In this document: piece by piece, positions 1-4,744 of the stretch
Position numbering within the stretch: position 1 is the stretch's first letter
Layout of the letters: every line of letters begins with the position of its first letter
Source of the DNA: Pseudomonadota bacterium
Lineage (GTDB): Bacteria; Pseudomonadota; Alphaproteobacteria; Rhizobiales; Xanthobacteraceae
Assembly (NCBI GenBank): GCA_023388935.1
Contig: JAEWFG010000313.1
Span: forward strand, 1 to 5,037
Direction of reading: 5' to 3'
DNA: 5,037 nt
Notes under the pieces: generated by a model
What the model was told of the DNA's origin: nothing
The model's database searches: none
The model's input: only the letters and a program-made list of their open reading frames with translations
Translations under genes and position numbers: made by a program

Positions 1-70
1 AAATAGCGGATGCCGTGGCGTCGCTGTCGCTCACCGCACCGGCGAGGACCGCGTAGGCTCTCTTGTTGCA

Positions 71-448
71 ATGCGTCCATCTGTAGGCGCCAGGGCAAAG
101 ATCGCGATCGGCTCCGTCACCTCAGCACAGTGGGGGTGGTCTTGCGGCTTCTACCCGCGCACTGATCCCGGCGAGCACCGCAGCGGCATCGCCGAGACTT
201 TCGAAGAAGCCCGCGCAGGTTTCCAAGCCGCTTGGCAGGAGCTGGCAGCCACCCGCACGGGGGCGGACTTCGAGGCGTGGCGACGCCAGCGCGACTGGCC
301 CGCGTGGAAAGACCGGATGCACGATCTGGCGCTTCCGCTGCCGACGCAGCGGCCAGAGGGTATTGCTCGCTGCTTCTGCGGCGAGGTAATCACGAATCCC
401 ACCTTGCACGATCACGTCCGAACCGCCCACCACCTGACGGCCGCATGA
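71..448 (+). CDS. Small uncharacterised protein with C-terminal Cys/His cluster
   Basis: The product is 125 residues from the ATG at 71. I do not know its function, but it resembles a family of short hypothetical proteins common in Bradyrhizobium-like genomes (remembered resemblance, no search run). The middle is Trp-rich and acidic: WGWSCGFYPRTDPGEHRSG at residues 21-39, then a predicted helix with EEARAGFQAAWQ, then ADFEAWRRQRDW. The C-terminus has C101, C103, H113, H115, H120 and H121. The spacing C-x1-C-x11-H-x4-H resembles a small zinc-binding finger, so metal binding is an inference. The start is uncertain: no ribosome binding site is visible before 71, and the frame stays open to position 2, so the gene may begin outside the window. 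Its stop overlaps the next ATG (ATGA at 445-448), suggesting translational coupling. No disruption is seen within the window. Confidence 0.68.
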   Translation: MRPSVGARAKIAIGSVTSAQWGWSCGFYPRTDPGEHRSGIAETFEEARAGFQAAWQELAATRTGADFEAWRRQRDWPAWKDRMHDLALPLPTQRPEGIARCFCGEVITNPTLHDHVRTAHHLTAA

Positions 449-680
449 AGCTCACCAACGAACGCCCCTTCGCGAACCCGGAAGCCACAGTGCGCAAGCT
501 CGTGGAGATCGCCGCCGGCATCGAGCCCGTCGAGGACGGGCGCATCCATATTGAACTGGTGAACCTCCCGTTCCTCCGCATGGGCGGCGCCGGCGATCAA
601 TTCCGCGCTGCATCGCGCTGGCCCGCGAGCGCGGCTGGCTGGAGCTGCACGAGTCCGGGACCTGCGTCGGGTTGATCTAG
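445..680 (+). pseudogene. Small uncharacterised protein, frameshifted
   Basis: The reading starts at the ATG inside the ATGA overlap with the upstream gene (MKLTNERPFANPEATVRK...) and continues as EPVEDGRIHIELVNLPFL and GGAGDQFRAA. At about 610-611 the frame must shift by one base: the DNA reads GCTGCATC where GCTGCCATC would keep frame. The protein then resumes as IALARERGWLELHESGTCVG and stops at TAG 678-680. Restoring one base gives a 78-aa product. Without correction the frame runs into Ser/Pro-rich nonsense. The function is unknown; the family appears to be a rhizobial short hypothetical. The lack of its own strong Shine-Dalgarno fits coupling to the preceding gene. A sequencing deletion is an alternative explanation. 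Confidence 0.7.
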
Positions 681-743
681 GCCGACGGAGAAACAGCCCC
701 AGCACAACCCTAAATCCCGGGGACCATTGGTGGGATGGGTGCC

Positions 744-949
744 TTAGCCGGCATTACGGCGGCGCCGCGTTACCCCGATCGCAAGAAGCGGAAGGCCTGC
801 GCCGGCAATCGGCCCGGGCGCTCCACTCACGTGATGGCCGGGCGCGTTCTCGCAATTCCCATTGCCATTGCAGGCCGATGCGGTTGACGGAGGCAATGTC
901 AGAGCGAGGGCCAAGGCTGAGGCGGACAGAATACCCAGGCGATCTTCAT
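744..949 (-). pseudogene. Small exported protein with Gly/Pro-rich C-terminal anchor, frameshifted
   Basis: On the minus strand an AGAGGAG ribosome binding site sits 4 nt before ATG 949-947. The first codons read MKIA. Adding one base (GCCTGGGT to GCCCTGGGT, near 938) puts the rest in frame as a signal peptide, LGILSASALALALTLPPSTA, followed by SACNGNGNCENAPGHH. The C-terminal half reads SGAPGPIAGAGLPLLAIG and ends in an Arg-rich tail (TRRRRNAG) with TAA at 746-744. A short Gly/Pro motif, hydrophobic stretch and RRRR end look like a sorting or membrane-anchor tail of the PEP-CTERM-like kind (inference). The hydrophobic stretch is shorter than expected before the arginines, so a small internal deletion is possible. 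The corrected length is about 68 aa. Unlike its neighbours to the left, it lies on the opposite strand. Confidence 0.62.
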
Positions 950-1003
950 CGATCTCCTCTCTGGTGTGAGTTCTTGGAACGACCGCTCCGATTATATCTA
1001 ATA

Positions 1004-1040
1004 TTTAACTTTCGCATTAACTAAAACTAATGCGGTTAAA
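1004..1040. repeat. AT-rich interrupted inverted repeat
   Basis: CGCATTA (1013-1019) pairs perfectly with TAATGCG (1028-1034) across an 8-nt loop. The flanking TTTAAC (1004-1009) pairs with GTTAAA (1035-1040), separated from the inner stem by a 3-nt bulge on the left arm only. It lies about 55 bp upstream of the minus-strand start at 949 and just beyond the stop of a doubtful reading at 1036. It could be an operator, a transcription stop without a T tract, or a remnant of a mobile repeat. Confidence 0.5.
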
Positions 1041-1197
1041 TGTCGCCGCCGCGCGGAACAGGGCAAGGTTCGGGGATCTGAGTAGCATTTCCATGCTCGG
1101 AATCGGTCACTTTCCGTAAATGCGGACTGCTACCTATGGACGGCCCGGCAATGGGTGGCGCGGTCGACAGTGCCAACGCGAATACGACAGTTAGGCG
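1036..1197 (-). pseudogene. Possible remnant of a small secreted protein
   Basis: Downstream of the 1200-1457 gene, in another minus-strand frame, 53 codons read open to TAA 1038-1036. They begin RLTVVFALALSTAPPIAGPS, which has the shape of a signal peptide (basic, hydrophobic core, small residues before a likely cleavage site). A polar tail ending PEPCPVPRGGDI follows. There is no ATG, GTG or ribosome binding site at the proper place, and an in-frame TGA lies a little upstream. If it was ever a gene, its start is lost. Chance is a serious alternative. Confidence 0.22.
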
Positions 1198-1199
1198 GC

Positions 1200-1457
1200 T
1201 TACTGCTTCGATCGCCCTTCAAGGGGCACCACATTGTCCTGGTCGATGGAGAGAGGCTCCGACTGGAGGACCGAGTAGTTTGGGCGGGCAGTTTGCCGCC
1301 TGACGACTTGCTCGAGCTCAAGAGCCTCTATTGCGAGTTCATCCGCCAGGCGTCGGAACAGTTCGCGCTTATCCGGGTCACTCGTCCTTTTGCTCATGAG
1401 GGCGAAATCCGCGGCATCGACGCGGAGCTTCTCCAGTCTTTCCTTGAGGTCCTTCAT
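1200..1457 (-). CDS. Small helical uncharacterised protein
   Basis: This is an 85-aa, highly charged, helix-forming protein starting MKDLKERLEKLRVDAADFAL and continuing through SKRTSDPDKRELFRRLAD and LAIEALELEQVVRRQT. The pattern (a short amphipathic helix, a DPDKRELFRRLA turn-helix, then a third acidic helix) matches a type of short rhizobial hypothetical I recognise by appearance only; its role is unknown. No signal peptide or membrane segment is visible. ATG 1457-1455 is preferred because the protein-like pattern starts there; the in-frame ATG at 1520 would add 21 residues of Arg/Pro-rich sequence without family character. The Shine-Dalgarno is weak at both. The frame is intact to TAA 1202-1200, although the last 25 residues look less protein-like than the rest. 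Confidence 0.62.
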   Translation of the reverse strand: MKDLKERLEKLRVDAADFALMSKRTSDPDKRELFRRLADELAIEALELEQVVRRQTARPNYSVLQSEPLSIDQDNVVPLEGRSKQ

Positions 1458-1504
1458 GGTATTGGCCCACGTCCTAGACCGCCTCGCAATAGGCGGCCTA
1501 CCAG

Positions 1505-1698
1505 TCAACGCCAAGACCATTCTACGGGTTCATTCGTTAGCTGCAGCTCGCCGGCTGCGATGACTTGCAGAATCGCGGCCCCGACCACGGTGGACGCGTT
1601 CCGCTCGGCCTCAATTACTCAGGCGCGCAACTCTTCCAGCTCGGCAAGTAGAGAAGTGAGCGCTCAGCGGTGTTGGCGAAGAACGACAGCAGCAGCAT
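1505..1698 (-). pseudogene. Decayed unrecognised gene
   Basis: On the minus strand from ATG 1698 the frame reads MLLLSFFANTAERSLLYL. A one-base loss near 1643-1644 then moves the sense reading to another frame: AELEELRA, an in-frame TGA at 1621-1619, then VIEAERNASTVVGAAILQVI and AAGELQLTNEPVEW, ending with TGA 1507-1505. The joined product is a continuous amphipathic helical protein of about 64 residues, in the Leu/Glu/Ala style of many small bacterial proteins. I cannot assign it to a family. The start may lie further upstream. It ends 48 bp before the start of the same-strand 85-aa gene, so the two may once have been co-transcribed. Confidence 0.4.
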
Positions 1699-2261
1699 CT
1701 GCTCGAATGCAATTACGCAAGGCAAGCCCCTTGTTCATTTTATAGACCCACCCGAGCGGGAAAAGGTGGCACTTGCGGCAGTGGCGCGCATTAACATGTG
1801 GCAAGATGCTGCATACTTGTGACAAAAAAGATCTAACCAACGCGGTGGACGCACCAATGGAAGACTTGAGAAATTGGCTGCTCAACGCTGACGGGGCCCG
1901 TATAAAAAGGACGCCCCTAGCACCACCTACAATGTCGGGGCCGTTGGAGGTTGTTTGGCTCTTTTGACTGAGCCCAGCAGATGGGTTCTAGGACAGTTCA
2001 GCAATCAGTTCTGTTCGGTTTCGTACATTTCCGCTGTTCCCTCGGCGGACGATCCAATCTCCTTCCAGGCCTTGTTCTGTTCGTATGCGCACAAACGACG
2101 TTAGTGCATGGGGGCTGCCGAGGTCGCCAACCTCGGGGAAGGTTTACTCCCGTCGGGCTTTTTGTGCTTGGGGGCCGGAAACTAGCTTTTCAACGCCCTG
2201 CATTGCCGCATGTTCGTGGCGATGTCGGCTCTGCGGATCGTAAAATCAGCATCAAATCAGG
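1699..2261. other. Region without a supportable gene
   Basis: Base composition is more AT-rich than in the flanks, and no reading frame has both a start context and family-like sequence. Short open frames exist on the plus strand (1773-1967 and 1981-2283), but neither has a ribosome binding site or a recognisable motif. The end of the second reads through the decayed front of the ligase homologue. The only clear structure is the hairpin at 2118-2136. Confidence 0.4.
2118..2136. repeat. Perfect hairpin CCGAGGT / ACCTCGG
   Basis: Seven perfect base pairs (2118-2124 with 2130-2136) enclose the 5-nt loop CGCCA. A G-run lies to the left (2110-2114). A CCCGTCGGGCTTTTT stretch lies about 13 bases to the right; it is T-ended, but its own stem is too short to be a convincing terminator. 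It could belong to a small structured RNA or an old leader upstream of the ligase homologue; neither is demonstrated. Confidence 0.35.
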
Positions 2262-2816
2262 CCGGATTGGATCCATAAAGTGAAGCACGACGGCTACCGG
2301 AGCTGATCATCCGGAAGGAACGATCGCGTGCGCCTGCTATCTTGTAACAGCAGCGACTGGACCAAACGTTATCCCTGGATCGCTGAGGCTGCCCTAAAGA
2401 ACCGGAAGCACTTCGTCATCGACGGCGAGGCGGTCATCCTGGGCGTCGATGGCATGTCCGATTTCGATGCCCTGCATTCCCGCAAGAACGACCACGCGGC
2501 GCAATTCTACGCCTTGGACATGCTGGCCGGGGATGGTGACGACTACTGGCGCCTGCCACTCTCGATGCGCAAGGCAAACCTGGCGCGACTGCTCGCCCGG
2601 CGGTCGGACGTGATCTTCCTCGCCCCCTTTGAGCAGGGCGAAATTGGCCCCGACTTGTTCCGTCACGCTTGCATGATGGGGCTCGAAGGCATGGTCTCGA
2701 AGCAACCGACCGCGCCTATCGCGCGGGCCGCTGGGACCCTGGATCAAGAACAAGGGATTGAGGGCCGCGATGCAAGAGGAACGTTTGACCATCGCGAATT
2801 ATCCCTCGTCGGCTAG
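2262..2816 (+). pseudogene. ATP-dependent DNA ligase (LigD ligase-domain type), multiply frameshifted
   Basis: The intact protein would be a nucleotidyltransferase that seals nicks through a lysyl-AMP intermediate, related to the ligase domain of LigD used in bacterial end joining. Visible motifs in order: WIHKVKHDGYR (2268-2300), motif I with the adenylated lysine codon at 2283-2285; FVIDGEAVIL (motif III); FYALDML (motif IIIa); LEGMVSK (motif IV, ending 2702); and WIKNK (motif V, from 2740). The GTG at 2328 opens the longest frame but is not the true start, because motif I lies before it. Damage: a shift just before W2268, an extra AG near 2301, an extra base near 2321 that restores frame after a TGA at 2304-2306, a one-base loss near 2703-2707 (DRAYRAGRWD is in a different frame), and another near 2738. 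The reconstructed length is about 180 residues, matching short stand-alone rhizobial homologues rather than full LigD. The N-terminus before 2262 is too eroded to place. It is almost certainly non-functional. Confidence 0.85.
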
Positions 2817-2833
2817 GGGTCGGGTGGCCAATC

Positions 2834-3101
2834 ATGTCGCGCTTCAACCATTTCGCCCGTGAGGCCGCAGCGACGTTGCTGCGCATGGCAAAAATAACAA
2901 AGGGACCCCAAGGTCGCTGGTGGCTTGGTGCAGCGTGCGGCCGATCTGAAGGACCGCACTGGCGAGCTTCATCCTGTTGACGTCGAGGCCATGGCCGAAA
3001 AGCCGCCCAAGCCTTGGACGAGACCGCTACCAGCAATCGCCACAGACCGTCCAACCATCCACTATCTTTGCTTCATGCGTTTGCGTACGAGCTGTGCCTA
3101 G
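2834..3101 (+). pseudogene. Small helical uncharacterised protein, frameshifted
   Basis: From ATG 2834 the frame reads MSRFNHFAREAAATLLRMAK and ITK. One extra G around 2901-2903 (AAAGGGACC) then moves the sense reading by one base, where it continues DPKVAGGLVQRAADLKDRTG and ELHPVDVEAMAEK. A second shift near 3009 may lead to QALDETATSNRHRPSN; otherwise the frame runs to TAG 3099-3101. The first 55 residues form a helical short protein of a kind I recall from Bradyrhizobium hypotheticals, whose role is unknown. It begins 17 bp after the last stop of the ligase remnant, and the two may once have been neighbours in one unit. No good ribosome binding site survives; GGGTGG lies about 9 nt before the ATG. 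Confidence 0.6.
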
Positions 3102-3129
3102 CGACCGCCGGCAAGCGGGTCCTCGACGG

Positions 3130-3153
3130 AAACCTGACGCCAGCGTCACGTTT
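3130..3153. repeat. Palindromic element, copy 1
   Basis: TGACGC (3135-3140) and GCGTCA (3143-3148) form a perfect inverted repeat around CA. AAAC (3130-3133) and GTTT (3150-3153) extend it, with one mismatched pair (3134/3149), giving ten of eleven pairs. The core recurs 113 bp downstream. This size and spacing suit a dimeric regulator site or a small interspersed palindrome. Confidence 0.55.
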
Positions 3154-3242
3154 TGATTGCGAGAAACCTGAGGCCCCCGTCACCTTTCCACACGAGAAGA
3201 CCCGACCCGCGCGGCTAGGAAAGCCGGACCCTGGGGGTCAAA

Positions 3243-3263
3243 AAACCTTACGCCAGCGTCACA
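3243..3263. repeat. Palindromic element, copy 2 (degenerate)
   Basis: This copy repeats 18 of the 20 bases of 3131-3150 in direct orientation, starting AACCTTACGCCAGCGTCAC. A T replaces the G at the left half-site, so one pair of the central palindrome is lost, and the outer GTTT arm is absent. The two copies bracket about 95 bp with no recognisable gene. Confidence 0.5.
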
Positions 3264-3428
3264 CAGAACTATCGATAGAACCATCGAGGTAACTGTCGAA
3301 CACGCTGACGCGCGCGAGAGTGATTGCCGCGCCCACGGGGCTCCGCATTAGCCAAGCGGCGCGCCCCGGCTATAGCCGCGTCGAGGCCACACACGCGGCG
3401 CGCGCCCGCGCCTCTGAGCACGCCGATC

Positions 3429-3468
3429 TCTCCTAACCGGTTTCTAGGAGACTGTCCTAATTCGGACA
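3429..3468 (-). terminator. Tandem hairpins downstream of the 3483-3695 gene
   Basis: TCTCCTA (3429-3435) pairs with TAGGAGA (3445-3451) over a 9-nt loop containing ACCGGT. TGTCC (3453-3457) pairs with GGACA (3464-3468) over a 6-nt loop. The pair begins 14 bp past the stop of the minus-strand gene, the expected place for a transcript end. Neither hairpin is followed by a T tract on the minus strand, so intrinsic termination is unproven; RNA stabilisation is the other option. Confidence 0.35.
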
Positions 3469-3482
3469 CCCTCGAAGGCAGA

Positions 3483-3695
3483 TCACGACGTTTGGTGTTT
3501 CCTGACTTCACCGGGTTGCATGTTCAATGCCACTGCGTCCTCCGCGCCAAGCTCCCGCTGGACAAGGCTGGCCGCCCATCCCTCGGGGATGGCATCAAGC
3601 ACGTAATCAACGGCCTTATCGCGTTCCGTCGCCGCAAGCCAAATCTGGCACTCGCCGCTATCGGTTGTAACGCGGACCAAATGGACGTTCTACAT
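3483..3695 (-). pseudogene. Small uncharacterised protein with amber codon after the ATG
   Basis: From the TTG at 3680 the frame reads VRVTTDSGECQIWLAATERD, then DAIPEGWAASLVQRELGAED and AVALNMQPGEVRKHQTS, stopping with TGA 3485-3483. It looks like an intact, acidic, cytoplasmic protein of about 65 residues and resembles short rhizobial hypotheticals that end in a LNMxPGEVR motif (remembered, not searched); the role is unknown. Upstream in the same frame are ATG 3695-3693, TAG 3692-3690 and then NVHL leading straight into VRVTT. An AGAAG sequence three bases before that ATG could be its ribosome binding site. The likely ancestral start is therefore this ATG, now followed by an amber codon (from CAG or AAG). 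The TTG at 3680 has no clear ribosome binding site, so current expression is doubtful but not excluded. If TTG is used, the gene is functional at 3483-3680. Confidence 0.62.
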
Positions 3696-3784
3696 GTGCT
3701 TCTAAAGCGCGCAAGAGTGCTTTGGTTTCTTAGCGTCCGCAGAGAATTAGGAACATTTCTCGATCGAACAGGAGAGGCAGCCGA

Positions 3785-3877
3785 ATGAGTCGGCCTCACT
3801 CTGTCGAGCAGTGCACGGCCATCGTCGACGCCGCGATGCGGGATGATGCGAATGGGGTCGCCCTCGACCATGAGTGA
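3785..3877 (+). CDS. Short reading frame, 30 aa, unrecognised
   Basis: ATG 3785 follows a GGAGAGGC sequence about 7 nt upstream, a plausible ribosome binding site. The product begins MSRPHSVEQCTAIVDAAMRD and ends DANGVALDHE with TGA 3875-3877. The composition is protein-like, and it may be the front of a longer gene cut short by decay, since nothing sensible continues past the stop in any frame. I do not recognise a family. It could be spurious. Confidence 0.3.
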   Translation: MSRPHSVEQCTAIVDAAMRDDANGVALDHE

Positions 3878-4275
3878 ATTGCGCCATTCCGGAGGACAGA
3901 GTCAACGGCGGAGCGCCTAACGACCAACGGAGCTGCGGCTCGCGGCCGGACAAGACAATGTTCCAAAGTGGAATTTTGACCAGCACGGTCGGCAGATCGC
4001 GGGTGGGCTTCTTCGAAACACCGTGAAACGCGCTGTTTGGCCGCTGATGCGTTTGAGGCCTCTCAGCGGGGCCCTAACAACGCTTGTGCGGGAAGCGCGC
4101 TTCGGGGGCTCAGGCGCGTTGTACGGCCTTCCTCAGGCCTCGTCCGTGACGACGAGCCCGCCGCAAGATTTAATACCGCTCGATTGTAGGGAACACCTAT
4201 TTGGAATGGTGGTTTGATCGAGGGGCGGGGCGAACGCCCCGTCGCTCCTTGGCATGTTTCTGTGGATGGAAGCCC
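3878..4275. other. Intergenic stretch with hairpins, no supportable gene
   Basis: Frames here (4023-4217 plus, 3747-3986 minus) lack start signals and recognisable sequence. Structural content: CCGCTGA (4041-4047) pairs with TCAGCGG (4063-4069) around a loop that itself contains the palindrome GAGGCCTC (4055-4062); AAGCGCGCTT is a 10-bp palindrome at 4093-4102; GGCCT/AGGCC pair at 4125-4129 and 4135-4139; and the GC-rich hairpin at 4224-4243 is listed separately. Confidence 0.4.
4224..4243. repeat. GC-rich hairpin upstream of the DUF4239-like gene
   Basis: Positions 4224-4231 pair with 4236-4243 (eight pairs including one G-T) around a GAAC loop. It ends 32 bp before the GTG start at 4276. 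No T tract follows on either strand, so it is not a standard terminator. It may be a leader structure or the stop of an upstream transcript. Confidence 0.4.
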
Positions 4276-4548
4276 GTGAGCAACACGCTGATTATTGGGC
4301 TTGTTGTCTTCCTTGCCATCCTGGCAGGGGCGATTGCTGGCGCGACGATCCGAACTCACTTGCCAAAGCACCATTTGACGGATGAAACTAAAAGCCTTGT
4401 AAACGTTTCGACGGCAGTGATCGCTACCGTTTCGGCGCTGGTACTCGGCCTCCTCAGGGCGGTTGAAAATTTTCCGCGCCCGGCGGCCGGACGGCAGCGA
4501 TTGGTTAACGCGGCTCGCCCTAGGCCTCACTCACCCTATTCGTCTTGA
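4276..4548 (+). pseudogene. DUF4239 / bestrophin-like membrane protein, truncated
   Basis: GTG 4276 follows GGATGGAAG, with about 3-5 nt spacing. The product starts (M)SNTLIIGLVVFLAILAGAI, a first membrane segment (about residues 4-25), then an IRTHLPKHHLTDETKSLV linker and a second hydrophobic helix, VSTAVIATVSALVLGLL (about residues 50-66). This N-terminal layout (TM helix, RTxLPxHHLxDxTK, TM helix ending LVLGLL) matches the bestrophin-like DUF4239 family from memory; full members are about 250 residues. After LVLGLL the frame degrades into Arg/Pro-rich sequence and stops at TGA 4546-4548. A fragment reading IRLDSVFA in another frame at about 4537-4560 resembles the next conserved part, so frameshift and deletion, not the IS, broke the gene. 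The function of the family is unclear; ion-channel activity is only suggested by the domain name. Confidence 0.72.
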
Positions 4549-4642
4549 CAGTGTTTTCGCGCCGAATATTTTTTGCCGCGGGAAGCTCGCTTTCCGTTTC
4601 TCGAACCGCAAAGGACATGGAAGACAGTCCGGAGTGGCGACG

Positions 4643-4744
4643 ATGCTCGACGAAGATTTTGCCCGTATCCGCGCGCACCGCAACAACATCCACCGCTATC
4701 GCAGCCTGCTGAGGACCCCGCTCTCGGACCTAGCAGTCTGCTGA
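4643..4744 (+). pseudogene. Small basic helical protein, 3' end removed by IS insertion
   Basis: ATG 4643 has a good ribosome binding site (GGAG at 4631-4634, 8 nt upstream). The product reads MLDEDFARIRAHRNNIHRYR and SLLRTPLSDL, then AVC and TGA 4742-4744. The first 30 residues look like a short rhizobial hypothetical that normally continues past SDL with a charged ERxxIERRL-type helix (from memory). The last three codons and the stop come from the insertion sequence, whose end begins at about 4730-4734. The result is a 33-residue fused stub. The role is unknown; the basic helix could bind nucleic acid, but nothing shows that. Confidence 0.68.

Larger units (their letters stand above)
3102..3482. 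other. Intergenic stretch with palindromes, no supportable gene
   Basis: Open frames cross this stretch on both strands (for example 3269-3511 minus), but their translations are low-complexity Arg/Ala/Gly sequence from a GC-rich tract at 3300-3420, with no start signals or family features. The contents I can defend are the two palindromic copies at 3130-3153 and 3243-3263 and the tandem hairpins at 3429-3468. Confidence 0.4.

Noticed and set aside
232..675. 147-aa plus-strand frame starting inside the first gene
   Set aside because: Only the part from 445 reads as sensible protein. The earlier part is an out-of-frame shadow of the 71-448 gene, and the end after 611 is out of frame too.
1155..1745. 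196-aa plus-strand reading frame, one of the longest in the window
   Set aside because: It lies antisense to the 85-aa gene and to the decayed gene at 1505-1698. Its translation is low-complexity Arg/Ser/Pro without a ribosome binding site or motif.
1766..1785. TGGCAC...TTGC as a sigma-54 promoter
   Set aside because: The TTGC follows TGGCAC directly, so the required spacing between the two elements is absent.
2394..2792. 132-aa minus-strand frame
   Set aside because: It is the antisense of the ligase remnant, whose plus-strand motifs are unmistakable.
2328..2816. DNA ligase as an intact 162-aa gene from GTG 2328
   Set aside because: This frame lacks motif I with the catalytic lysine, and its tail after motif IV is out of frame with motif V.
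3269..3511. 80-aa minus-strand frame
   Set aside because: The Arg/Ala/Gly content follows from the GC-rich tract. It has no start signal, and it overlaps the end of the better-supported 3483-3695 gene.
3950..3990. AT-rich tract AAAGTGGAATTTTGACCAG as a possible insertion-sequence end
   Set aside because: There is no matching inverted copy or transposase remnant nearby; the resemblance is only impressionistic.
4063..4530. 155-aa minus-strand frame
   Set aside because: It is antisense to the DUF4239-like N-terminus, with Arg/Pro/Ser-rich composition and no start signal.
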